Assembly (NCBI GenBank): GCA_018141785.1
Contig: CP073341.1
Coordinates: forward strand, 2,527,422 to 2,591,421
DNA: 64,000 nt
Direction of reading: 5' to 3'
DNA from: Candidatus Paraprochloron terpiosi LD05
Lineage (GTDB): Bacteria > Cyanobacteriota > Cyanobacteriia > Cyanobacteriales > Prochloraceae
Both the position numbers and the translations under genes were made by a program. Positions 25,872-34,070 of the stretch are shown here, in pieces. Within the stretch, counting starts at the first letter, position 1; every line of letters starts with the position of its first letter. The notes beneath the pieces were generated by a model that made no database searches, was not told the DNA's origin, and saw only the letters and a program-made list of their open reading frames with translations.

Positions 25872-26742
25872 CTAACCAGTAATTCTACCTTTTAAATAGC
25901 TAAATACCCCAGCTAGTTTACCAAAAGCTACTTGGGGTTTAAAAGGTAAGATTAAAAGGGTATTTAGGCTGAGACGAAGGAATCGAAGGAGAAAAATCAA
26001 TGGATTAGTATATTTTTGCAGAGTTAAGAGATAGCTATAGGTACTGTGTTGCATTTTCTTGGTAATATTGCGGTTAGTAATGGAAGAAGGCTCGTGTATG
26101 ATAGCTAGTTGCCTAGTAATGGCAAGTTCATGTCCCTGACTGACATAGCGGCGACAGAAATCGAAATCTTCGTAGTAGAGAAAATAAGCGGGGTCAAATT
26201 GAGGGCAAAATGAAAAGTGACGGAGGTTAATCAGGAGACTGCAACCGCTGACCCAGTCGCAAGGGATTAATTCTTCTGTTGCTGGATATTCCGAAAGCAA
26301 GTTAGGAGGAGATAAGATAGCACCGAAGTGGTGGATAAAGTGTCCACCAGCAACCCAAATATCCTTATTTGGGGTGTAGATAAGAGTACCCAGGAGAGAA
26401 AGTTGGGGGTGGCGAGCAAAAAACTGGGGAACTTTTTCTAAGGTGTTGGCGGGTAGGTAAGTGTCTGGGTTAAGTAACCAGGTTATCGCCTTCTTATCTC
26501 GGTTGTAAATCCAGTTTAGTCCTAAATTGCAGCCTTCACCAAAACCTAGATTATCCTTAGCTTCGATAATGGTTACTGTATCTCCTTTTAGCTGTTGTAG
26601 AGATAGATCTTTTGGGGAGTTATTGACAATTACAATTTCATAGGCAACCTTTTCTTGAGGAGGAAGAGATTGGATTAAGCGAGTAATTAGAGGGGCACTG
26701 TGGTAGTTGACAGTTAGAAAGTAAATCTAGAAAGTAAATCAC
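25872..26742 (-). pseudogene. GT2-family glycosyltransferase disrupted at its start by a 13-bp duplication
   Basis: From the stop at 25872 one frame is open upstream to about 26727 and reads as a rhamnosyltransferase-like GT2: FLTVNYHSAPLITRLIQSL, IVIVNNSPKD, NLGFGEGCNLGLNW, WLLNPDTYL and YFLYYEDFDFCRRY. No ATG, GTG or TTG occurs in frame until TTG 26300. Removing one copy of the tandem TAGAAAGTAAATC at 26715-26740 puts GTG 26742 in frame and gives the normal start VIYFLTVNYHS. As it stands the reading frame is disconnected from its start. A 142-codon product from TTG 26300 would lack the donor-binding domain. Confidence 0.75.
26715..26740. repeat. Perfect 13-bp tandem duplication
   Basis: TAGAAAGTAAATC occurs twice head to tail (26715-26727 and 26728-26740). 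It lies in the first codons of the glycosyltransferase gene and shifts its frame by one. Confidence 0.9.
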
Positions 26743-26845
26743 TGTATCTCATCCTCAAAGTTATTTAAACGAATTATTAGCAAGACGCCATGGCACTACG
26801 GAGCAAATCTATTGGAGTTCGCTTTTAAGACTTATTCTTGATATC

Positions 26846-27421
26846 TTAAGGCGTAAGGAAATTAAATAAATCCCTGACTGTTAGTTTAAAATCTAGATCC
26901 AGTTCATTGATAAATTGAGGTAAAGCAAGTTCTAGTTCAGGGGTATCGCAGATCTCCAAGGTTTGCTCTGGAGTTAGAACAAGAACCGACTTTTCCAGGG
27001 TATCTATTAACCAGCCTAATTGAGTTCCATTTCTAAGACAATAAAGAATTTTACGAATGACTTTAGTGGAGCTTTGTTGGGGAGAAAGAATCTCTATAGT
27101 CCAGTCTGGATAGATATTGAATCTATCGGCAATTTCCCCATCGTTCTGACGAGGCAATCTTTCCCACTGAAAGACTCCAATATCTGGGACTAGGGAAACT
27201 CCTCCAAAAGTACAACGAATTTCCGGTAAAGCACAGGCAATTTTTAATGGTTTAAGGGATTGATTGATGGCATTACATAGCTCTAATTGCATTAAGCAGT
27301 GTCTTCCTTGTGCTATTGGTTTTTGTAGGATTTTGTGGTCCATGTATTCTGAAGCAGGTTCGGTTTCTTCTAGTTGAAGAAATTCCCCTAGGGTAGTTGA
27401 AGTCGATGGTAGGGTTATCAT
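26846..27421 (-). CDS. Uma2-family endonuclease
   Basis: A 191-residue Uma2 protein: STTLGEFLQLEETEPASEYM, IRCTFGGVSLVPDIGVFQW, and the active-site strand DWTIEILSPQQSS with LGWLIDTLEKSVLVL. The frame is full length with a normal start MITLPSTSTT. It is the fifth Uma2 locus in this window, counting the split one. It lies inside the polysaccharide region between the damaged GT2 gene and the aldolase remnant, with no obvious functional link to them. Confidence 0.85.
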   Translation of the reverse strand: MITLPSTSTTLGEFLQLEETEPASEYMDHKILQKPIAQGRHCLMQLELCNAINQSLKPLKIACALPEIRCTFGGVSLVPDIGVFQWERLPRQNDGEIADRFNIYPDWTIEILSPQQSSTKVIRKILYCLRNGTQLGWLIDTLEKSVLVLTPEQTLEICDTPELELALPQFINELDLDFKLTVRDLFNFLTP

Positions 27422-27596
27422 TTTTTAATTGTATTAAATAAATACCATATGGATGAAAAACTGCCATACTATAGATACTAGGGCGAGTAAACCGCGTTAG
27501 AAAGCGTCCACGATTGGGGGTTTCGTTTTCCCAGGGTGTGGGGGTATGATGGGATTCCAGCGATCGCCAAAAACCTCCCATATTACATCATTTATA

Positions 27597-27658
27597 AGCC
27601 CGCGAATCAATTGCGGGCTCACGTATGAAACCCCCGCCATTAATCAATGCCGGGGGTT
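27597..27658. repeat. Two adjacent stem-loops in a 380-bp gene-free spacer
   Basis: AGCCCGC (27597-27603) pairs with GCGGGCT (27613-27619), and AACCCCCG (27629-27636) pairs with CGGGGGTT (27651-27658). Similar CCCCCG...CGGGGG hairpins lie at the end of the IS200/IS605 remnant near 50200, so this may be the end of a lost IS200/IS605-type element. The rest of 27422-27801 shows no gene I can support. Confidence 0.5.
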
Positions 27659-27801
27659 GAAATATTACCAACTGGTTTTGACCACACCCTCAATCCAAAA
27701 CAGCATTGTAGAAAAGAAATACTGGAGTCTGAGCATTAATTTTAACCACATTTTGCCTCAATGCTTGATGGGTAAAATCACCTAAAGCGTATTTAAAAGG
27801 C

Positions 27802-28455
27802 TCATGAGTTGTTTTTTAAGACTTGCCAGCGACTTTCTAACGTATTCATCCGAGCTTCGTCTTCACGATAAATAACACCATAATACTCTCGCTTATTCAT
27901 GAGCCACAATAGTTCAAAGTGAACTGCATCTAGTAGCCCCTGAGCAATATTCTTCTCATCCAGAGCACTGGCATCAAAAACAACCTTGCGAGTTTCAAAA
28001 CGGGTCAGCATGACATTGCGAATTCGCTTCAGGTTTGGCACAGCATCGATGGCAACGGCACCACCCACCACCAAATCAATCCCTTTTTCTTTACACAGGG
28101 AGCCAACCTCACAAACAGCTTGTACCACATCCTCGTCTTCAACTCTAGCTCTTTCTCTACCCATGGAGCATACATAGTCTCCCCTGCCAAAAACCACTCC
28201 ATCAGTGCCAGATTCTTGGGCTGCCATATTGATAAGCTTATGGCGATGCTGGTATCCTTGATAAGTCTCTAGGTTGAATAAAAATTGTGTATATTGTCGC
28301 TCATACTGGCTGAAAACCTTATTCTTGGCTGCAATATATTTTGATAAAGCGTAGGGGGACTCTACCATGGGAGCGATGACGTAACTGACTCCCAATTGCT
28401 TGGCTTCCAACAAATCACGGATAGCTTCACATCCTCCCACCTTTAAGGCTAGCTT
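27802..28455 (-). pseudogene. HpcH/HpaI aldolase-like protein lacking its N-terminus
   Basis: The frame reads LALKVGGCEAIRDLLEAKQL, VIAPMVESPYALSKYI and DGVVFGRGDYVCSM, resembling HpcH/HpaI aldolase/citrate lyase-family proteins linked to polysaccharide loci. Relatives have 60-80 more residues before the GGCEA segment; here the frame begins inside the truncated end of the methyltransferase gene at about 28455. A GTG at 28440 could start a shortened product of 212 residues lacking the first strands of the barrel. The structure suggests a deletion that joined two genes. Confidence 0.6.
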
Positions 28456-28990
28456 AAAGAGCTTTTTGTGGTTCTAGTAGGTGTTCTATAACCTCTTTAG
28501 CGATAACCACATCAAACTTATTATCCTCAAATTCTAGCCTTGTTGCATCCATTGACATGAATGAAAAATTTTCTTTTTCTCCATATAAGCTATTAGCTTG
28601 AGATATTGCTGCATCTGACAAATCTGTGCCGATAAACTTTTCACAATCAGCAATATAAGCTGCACTTCCACCAATACTACAACCAATTTCCAAGATTGTC
28701 TTTCCCTGAGTAGGAGCAATGCGCTTGATTACCAGCCGATTTATTTCCTCCATTCTCACAATATCCCAGAGAACAGTCAAATTATAAGCGTTGTTTTTTG
28801 CATAACGCTCATCCATTTGCTTTTTAATCTCATCCACAGAAAGAGAGGAATAATCTACATTGTCTTGCTGATTGTCTGCCATTTCTACTTTGGCTAATTT
28901 TCGCTTGTTCAAAGAAGCATTTATCACTCTATATTTTACCAGTTTGCGCAACTTTACTAAACTATTTTTCCACATATTCATTGGTTTCAC
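28454..28990 (-). pseudogene. C-terminally truncated class I SAM methyltransferase
   Basis: 178 codons with a Rossmann methyltransferase core: motif I ILEIGCSIGGSAAYI, motif II region FIGTDLSDAAI, and motif IV DVVIAKEVIEHLLEPQKAL. Relatives continue for 60 or more residues after the EHL motif, but here the stop comes within five codons at the junction with the aldolase fragment. It probably once methylated a sugar or lipid precursor of the polysaccharide. Residual activity is unlikely because the last strands of the fold are missing. Confidence 0.68.
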
Positions 28991-28996
28991 CTTCTC

Positions 28997-29330
28997 TTAA
29001 AAAGCTTGTACATGAACATCACTAGGTGCTTCTACTTCTAAATCTTTATGACTAGAAAATACCACAAACACCTCATTAGCAAAGACTGGGGAGTATTTCC
29101 TGGGGACTTCCTCGACAAAATGCCAAATTAATTGACGACATTCGCCCCTTATGTATGATAAGCCACTGAAAATAATCCTTGTCACTTATCCAACTTGACT
29201 CGTAATCGGAACATTGAGCGAACTGTTCCTTAAACTCCCTTGGAGCAAGCAATTTCTCCCCATGTTTAATATGCTGCTGAGTTTGTTCAGCAGCAGTTAG
29301 CCAAAATTGATCGCCGTTGGGAAATGACAT
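28997..29330 (-). pseudogene. Unrecognised short gene with a +1 frameshift in a T-run
   Basis: From ATG 29330 the frame encodes MSFPNGDQFWLTAAEQTQQH and reaches IIHKGRMSSINLAF, then derails. Dropping one base from the AAAA run at 29117-29120 (TTTT on the coding strand) continues it as VEEVPRKYSPVFANEVFVVF and on to HVQAF at 28997. The restored protein has 110 residues. I do not recognise the family; its position among glycosyltransferases suggests a polysaccharide role. It may be a pseudogene, a phase-variable gene or a sequencing error. Confidence 0.55.
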
Positions 29331-29366
29331 TTCATGAACCTCCTACTTAATTATACCACTATGTTA

Positions 29367-30653
29367 TCACAAAACTTTTTCATATGCTTGAGCAAGCTTA
29401 GTCACATAATTATCCATACTAAATAAGTTAACTCTTTCCCATCCCGCTTCTGCAAGATTACATTGTAAATCACTGTCGTATAGTAACATATTCATCTTCT
29501 CGGCTATATCTTCAACATTATAAGGATCCACATACAAAGCAGCATCTCCACAGACTTCCGGTAAAGAAGCAACATTAGATGTAATTACCGGGCAGCCGCA
29601 ATTCATGGCTTCCAAAACTGGCAAACCAAAACCCTCATAAAGAGAAGGGAAAATAAAACAGCAGGCTCCTTGATATAAGTATTTTAGCTCTCCACTGGGT
29701 ACATAATCTAACCAAATCATTTCGGAATAAGATTCTATTTTTCTTATCTCTCTTTCACACAACCACCCTTTTTTACCCACAATGACTAAAGGAATATAGG
29801 GATTGAGGAGAGTGTAAGCATCTAGGAGACGATTGACATTTTTCTTCGGTTCGATACTTCCTACAAAAAGGAGATAATTTTTATTCGTCAGCTTGTATTT
29901 TCTTAAAAAATCATTGACTTTGCCTTCTGCTGGCAATTTCTTCTCCATAGCTATGGGTTGATAAGTCACCACAATTTTATCGGCATCGCAATTATATATA
30001 GATAAGATATCTTTTTTCGTATTTTCAGATACCGCAATTATAACTTCCGAACTTTTAATGGCATTTTCAATTAAATTATAAAAAAACTGCTTATCATCTA
30101 AGGTAGCATAAGGTAGTTTTAATGGAATCAAATCGTGAATAGTGGTGATTTTTTTCGCCCCTTGAATTTTTATTGGTAGTGGATAAGTTGTATGCCATAT
30201 ATCTACTTTATTTTTTGAGGTTTTAATCTTTAATTCCCAATTAAGTATTTTGAAAATAAGATTGGCTATTTCATAACATCGTGACGCATTTATAACTCCA
30301 CTATACTTGAGTAATTCACTTCTGACAATATCATTTGGTTCTCTTAAAACCATACCAGACATATTTAATCTTCTGGCACTATAGGAATTTAAAGCTACTT
30401 TTAAGCTTAAACTTATCCTAGTTAGCTTGTCTATTAAATCTAGTTCTTGTTTGGCGGCGTAAATATCAAAAAAAGTAGCTTCTGAAACAACAGAATTTTT
30501 ACTAACCAAGTCACTACTAAATAGGATATCTATATTTGAACCTAGGATTTTCAAAGCTTTAATCAAACTAACTCCATAGGTTTTAACCCCCGTTCCTTGA
30601 AGTAGTTCTAAGTTATAAGCATCTACTAAAACATTGATATTAGACAGTTTCAT
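29367..30653 (-). CDS. GT4-family glycosyltransferase
   Basis: About 428 residues from ATG 30653 (MKLSNINVLVDAYNLELLQG), which resembles normal GT4 starts; an upstream frame to 30839 reads through non-coding sequence. Seen: IHDLIPLKLP, IIAVSENTKKDI, YLLFVGSIEPKKNVNRLLDA and the donor-binding EGFGLPVLEAMNCGCPVITS with SLPEVCGDAALYVDP. It is a GT-B retaining transferase likely to extend the exported polysaccharide. It lies in a minus-strand run after the ABC exporter genes at 30843-32485 and is more AT-rich than the flanking housekeeping genes. Confidence 0.9.
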   Translation of the reverse strand: MKLSNINVLVDAYNLELLQGTGVKTYGVSLIKALKILGSNIDILFSSDLVSKNSVVSEATFFDIYAAKQELDLIDKLTRISLSLKVALNSYSARRLNMSGMVLREPNDIVRSELLKYSGVINASRCYEIANLIFKILNWELKIKTSKNKVDIWHTTYPLPIKIQGAKKITTIHDLIPLKLPYATLDDKQFFYNLIENAIKSSEVIIAVSENTKKDILSIYNCDADKIVVTYQPIAMEKKLPAEGKVNDFLRKYKLTNKNYLLFVGSIEPKKNVNRLLDAYTLLNPYIPLVIVGKKGWLCEREIRKIESYSEMIWLDYVPSGELKYLYQGACCFIFPSLYEGFGLPVLEAMNCGCPVITSNVASLPEVCGDAALYVDPYNVEDIAEKMNMLLYDSDLQCNLAEAGWERVNLFSMDNYVTKLAQAYEKVL

Positions 30654-30842
30654 TGAAAGTAGTTTAGTAAAATATAAACGTGTGTCGTAGATTTGATGGT
30701 TGGAACACAACATCGATTTCCCGCGCTCAAGGCGGATTCTGGCCGTAAGAGCGCTTCTAGGTAGTTTTTCACTAACTCGCTGTGTATCTTTCCGGTCATG
30801 TTGCGATCGCTTATCTTTAACTGAGTGAAACCAAATCATAAA

Positions 30843-31583
30843 TTAACTCATAACTCCATTTAAATACAAATTCACAACTTCGTCAACTTTCCCTATCATT
30901 TTGAGCTGCCCTTTCTCCAAGTATATAGCTTGACTGCAAGAATGCTGGATAAAATTTAAGTCATGAGACACCAGCACTATAGTAGCATGAGCTTGCCAAA
31001 ATTTTTCCATTCTTTGCTGGCACTTCTGCTTAAAGCTCTCATCCCCCACGGCGAATACTTCATCCAAGATTAAAATATTTGGTTGCACATCAGTGGCGAT
31101 GGCAAATCCCAACCGCGCTACCATTCCCGATGATAACCCGGTTACTGGTACCAGGGCGTAATCTTCCAACTCGGCAAACTCCAAAATCAACCTGGCTCTT
31201 TCCTTCATTTCCTGGCGCGAGAATCCCAGCATCACCCCGTATAAAACGATATTGTCCATGACGGACAGTTTCCCATCGAATCCTGCCCCTAACTCAATCA
31301 AGGGAGCAATTTCTCCCCGCACTCGCACGAAACCTGCCGTTGGTTGTAAGATACCGCAGATTACCTTCAGTAAAGTTGATTTACCGGAACCATTTGCTCC
31401 TATAATACCCAACTTTTCCCCTTCTTGAACGGCGAGATTAATATGATCCAGAACTAGCTTTTTCAAGGGTTTGCGGTATTTCCCTGACACAAGGGAAAGG
31501 AGAGTCTTCTTGAAATCATAGGATAACTCCTCCTGAGTCCTTCTCAAGAGCGATACTTCCTCTAATCGAATAACTTCCCTCAT
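30843..31583 (-). CDS. Polysaccharide ABC exporter, ATP-binding subunit (KpsT/Wzt-like, no C-terminal domain)
   Basis: A 246-residue ABC ATPase with Walker A GIIGANGSGKST near residue 60, signature LSSGMVARLGFAIA, Walker B ILILDEVFAVGD and the H-loop LVSHDLNF. The IELGAGFDGKLSVMDN segment before the signature is typical of teichoic acid/O-antigen/capsule exporters. It lacks the carbohydrate-binding C-terminal domain of Wzt, unlike the paralogue at 43807. With the permease at 31682-32485 it would move a lipid-linked polysaccharide across the inner membrane. Confidence 0.92.
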   Translation of the reverse strand: MREVIRLEEVSLLRRTQEELSYDFKKTLLSLVSGKYRKPLKKLVLDHINLAVQEGEKLGIIGANGSGKSTLLKVICGILQPTAGFVRVRGEIAPLIELGAGFDGKLSVMDNIVLYGVMLGFSRQEMKERARLILEFAELEDYALVPVTGLSSGMVARLGFAIATDVQPNILILDEVFAVGDESFKQKCQQRMEKFWQAHATIVLVSHDLNFIQHSCSQAIYLEKGQLKMIGKVDEVVNLYLNGVMS

Positions 31584-31681
31584 CTATAGCGCTATGCAGG
31601 GGGAATCGGGCAATGCGCACCCTACCTTTCTGAATAAACTGGTAACTATCATGGTACTTGCTCACTGGTAACTGTTATACA

Positions 31682-32485
31682 CTAGATTAAATCCATAAAT
31701 TGTTCCTGCCATTTGCGAAATAAGATCCAACCGAAAGCTAAAATAAGGGAACTACTGATTCCTGCTTTCCCCATTAAGATTATATCTGGTAACGCTCCTG
31801 AGAGAGAAATCTGACGAACACTTTCGATAATCGGCACCAAAGGATTGAACATTAACAACTTTTCCACTGCTGGCGGTACGATTTCGGCAGGATAGAATAC
31901 AGGAGAACTCATCCACAAGACAAATGTGACCAACTCGTAAAAATAGGGTAAATCCCGAAAGAAGACATAAAGAGCACTGACGAAAAAGCCAATCCCCGTG
32001 CAGGTTAGGGTTAAAGATAGCAAGGGAATTAATAAAGCCGCTACATTGACTAAACTGTGGGACTTGACTAAGGTGACAATGGCTAGCACTGGTAACATCC
32101 CTAAGCAGAATTGAAACACATTTGCTCCTATCATGGATACGGGAAAAATACCCATGGGTAGTCTAATCTTATTTAACAGGACTCCATTTTCCACTACGCT
32201 TACCAAGGCTTGGTTGGTAGAGCTGGAGAAAAAGTGACTCACTACTAAACCAGTAAATGCGGCCAAAATATAGTCTCTAGTAGAGTTGTTGTAGTACGAC
32301 TTGAATGTAGCGCCAAAAATAGCCGTATACAGTGCCGTCATCAATAAAGGATTTAACAGGGACCAATAAACGCCCAATAAGGAACCCCGATAGCGCACTT
32401 TCAAGCTCCGCTCTACTAAAACATAGAACAACTCCCAATAGCGCTGTAGTTCTGACCACTTGTGGTTCGTCTTAATGACCTTCAT
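31682..32485 (-). CDS. Polysaccharide ABC exporter, permease subunit (Wzm/KpsM-like)
   Basis: A 267-residue inner-membrane protein with about six hydrophobic spans. The cytoplasmic N-terminus (LVERSLKVRYRGSLLGVYWS) and LNPLLMTALYTAIFG are the ABC-2 permease signature. It pairs with the ATPase encoded 98 bases downstream. Its start overlaps by four bases (ATGA) the stop of the aspartic-protease-like gene, an unusual operon partner. Length and topology are normal. Confidence 0.92.
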   Translation of the reverse strand: MKVIKTNHKWSELQRYWELFYVLVERSLKVRYRGSLLGVYWSLLNPLLMTALYTAIFGATFKSYYNNSTRDYILAAFTGLVVSHFFSSSTNQALVSVVENGVLLNKIRLPMGIFPVSMIGANVFQFCLGMLPVLAIVTLVKSHSLVNVAALLIPLLSLTLTCTGIGFFVSALYVFFRDLPYFYELVTFVLWMSSPVFYPAEIVPPAVEKLLMFNPLVPIIESVRQISLSGALPDIILMGKAGISSSLILAFGWILFRKWQEQFMDLI

Positions 32486-32934
32486 ATAGTCAGATAAGTA
32501 TCCACCGACTCCGATGGTAGCACTTTTAGTCGTTGATTGCCTACATCTGGTTCTAAACCCAGTGCTTCTAAGGGAATGACTCCCAACAAAGCATCCCTAC
32601 CACCTGGTAATTCCAAACATTCAAAAGTGCCTTCTCTTCCACACAGGGCAATAGTGGCGTCCCGAAAAATTCGCCCCTTACCCATTCCCATAGCAGTGGC
32701 TACTTCCACCTCTTTTAGGAGTTTCAGCCCCAAACGAGTAATGACTTCCGAGGGTAAACAGAGGGTTGTGGCTCCTGTATCCACCAACACATTCTCTAAT
32801 GTAACAGAACGAATCTGCTCCGGAGCAATTGTACCATCTTCGGCCCGAATTTGGTCTGCTCGATTGGTAATAGTCAGACTAGTGTAAACTTTCCCCATAT
32901 TAAGCAAGCTGTCTGTCTCAGTCATCTTATCCAC
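32482..32934 (-). CDS. Clan AA (retropepsin-like) aspartic protease family protein
   Basis: 150 residues with the catalytic motif NVLVDTGATTLCLP near residue 50 and the second family segment GGRDALLGVIPLEALGLEPD, which corresponds to the hydrophobic-hydrophobic-Gly motif after the active site. Single-domain copies are expected to dimerise; substrate unknown. The first ~10 residues may be a leader, because a second ATG is available at MGKVYTSLTI. The stop overlaps the ABC permease start, so expression is tied to the exporter. A decayed duplicate lies just upstream at 32973-33165. Confidence 0.76.
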   Translation of the reverse strand: MDKMTETDSLLNMGKVYTSLTITNRADQIRAEDGTIAPEQIRSVTLENVLVDTGATTLCLPSEVITRLGLKLLKEVEVATAMGMGKGRIFRDATIALCGREGTFECLELPGGRDALLGVIPLEALGLEPDVGNQRLKVLPSESVDTYLTI

Positions 32935-32972
32935 CTTCTCTCAAATGGTAGAGTAACTTATAGAAGGAATAC

Positions 32973-33165
32973 TCAGATTTCTGATGATAGCACTTTCAGC
33001 CATTGATGGCGCAAGGGAGGCTCTAAACCCAGTGCTTCCAAGGGAATGACTCCCAACAAAGGCTCCCTACCACCTGGTAATTCCAAACACTCAAAAGTCC
33101 TACGTCGCGGAGTTTCAGCCCCAAGCAGGTAATGACTTCGGGGGGTAAACAGAGGGCTTGGTAGA
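32973..33165 (-). pseudogene. Decayed duplicate of the aspartic-protease-like gene
   Basis: One frame gives CLPPEVITCLGLKL, a second gives RTFECLELPGGREPLLGVIP and LEALGLEPPL, both close to the intact gene at 32482-32934. About 35 codons between these segments are deleted and the frames no longer agree, so this is a relict of a tandem duplication. Confidence 0.75.
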
Positions 33166-33237
33166 CTTGGCAACTACAGCCTGCACCGCTATATTACCCA
33201 TTGTAACAAATAGATAGGAGTTGAGGTAGGATAAGTC

Positions 33238-33606
33238 ATGGCAAATGCTCGCAATGTTCTCGGTACTGACTTAGAAATTTGCTGCGGATCTCCCATAACT
33301 GGTTGGTACCGCAATGGTAAATGCGAAACAGAACCTAATGACAGGGGTGCTCATGTTATTTGTGCAGAAATGACGGAGGAATTCCTGGAGTTCAGCAAGT
33401 CTAGGGGCAATGATTTGATTACCCCAGCTCCCAGGTTTGGTTTCCCAGGTTTGAAACCAGGCGATCGCTGGTGTCTCTGTGCTAGTCGCTGGAAAGAAGC
33501 CCTAGACGCTGGTGTAGCCCCACCAATAATTCTCCAAGCTACGGAAGAATCGGCTCTGGAATACGTCAGTTTGCATCAACTCAAAGAAAAAGCCTTAAAC
33601 GTTTAG
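33238..33606 (+). CDS. DUF2237-family protein
   Basis: A 122-residue protein matching DUF2237 in layout: NVLGTDLEICCGSPITGWYR at the N-terminus, HVICAEMTEEFLEFSKSRGN in the middle, and GDRWCLCASRWKEALDAG near the C-terminus. Conserved cysteines could bind metal, but no activity is established for the family to my knowledge. It is cytoplasmic by appearance. The gene is followed 17 bases later by a small membrane protein gene on the same strand. Confidence 0.88.
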   Translation: MANARNVLGTDLEICCGSPITGWYRNGKCETEPNDRGAHVICAEMTEEFLEFSKSRGNDLITPAPRFGFPGLKPGDRWCLCASRWKEALDAGVAPPIILQATEESALEYVSLHQLKEKALNV

Positions 33607-33623
33607 TATAAAATAGCATAGCG

Positions 33624-33836
33624 ATGAACAAAAAATTGATTTGGTATATCAAAGCTCAAGTTGGAGTACTGCTTTTTCCAGTAGGATTGTGTTTATTTGG
33701 GGAAGCAGTCTCCAGAAGAATCGAAGGAGAACCGTGGTTTTGGTGGGGAACCTTCAGCTTAATCGCCATTAACGCCGGAGTTGGTTTAATGATTGAAAGC
33801 GGCTTAATTAGCGGTTTTCCCAAATCAAAAGAATAA
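33624..33836 (+). CDS. Hypothetical 70-residue membrane protein
   Basis: Two predicted membrane helices, about residues 8-28 (KAQVGVLLFPVGLCLFGEAV) and 40-60 (WGTFSLIAINAGVGLMIESG), joined by a short basic/acidic loop (RRIEGEPWFWW). The short leader MNKKLIWYI is positively charged, as for an inner-membrane anchor. Probably co-transcribed with the DUF2237 gene. Function unknown. Confidence 0.62.
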   Translation: MNKKLIWYIKAQVGVLLFPVGLCLFGEAVSRRIEGEPWFWWGTFSLIAINAGVGLMIESGLISGFPKSKE

Positions 33837-33941
33837 AAAACCTCTCCTATCTCTTCTCTCCCCTCCCCTCTCTGCGTACTCTGCGTCTCTGCGGTTCATT
33901 CATCATGGGTTTTAGGGCGCAAGCCTTGCGCCCCTACATCC

Positions 33942-34070
33942 TTATGATAATAGTTGTTTATATAGCTCCATGTAACGCTTTGCTTGAAGTTCAAGGGGAT
34001 ATTCTTCTGAAACAATCGCCCTTCCTTTTTTCCCCATAGACTCTCGTAAATTATCATCTGGATTATCTAC
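33942..34070 (-). pseudogene. C-terminal fragment of a GT4 glycosyltransferase
   Basis: The frame ends LRESMGKKGRAIVSEEYPLE followed by LQAKRYMELYKQLLS, the typical last helix of a GT4 protein. It starts where the sulfotransferase gene ends and has no start of its own. The same sequence, with a one-base loss, ends the GT remnant at 42888-43398, so the two loci share this tail. Confidence 0.78.

Noticed and set aside
27546-27785. 79-codon open frame in the 27.4-27.8 kb spacer
   Set aside because: It crosses both stem-loops and has no recognisable motif or good ribosome binding site.
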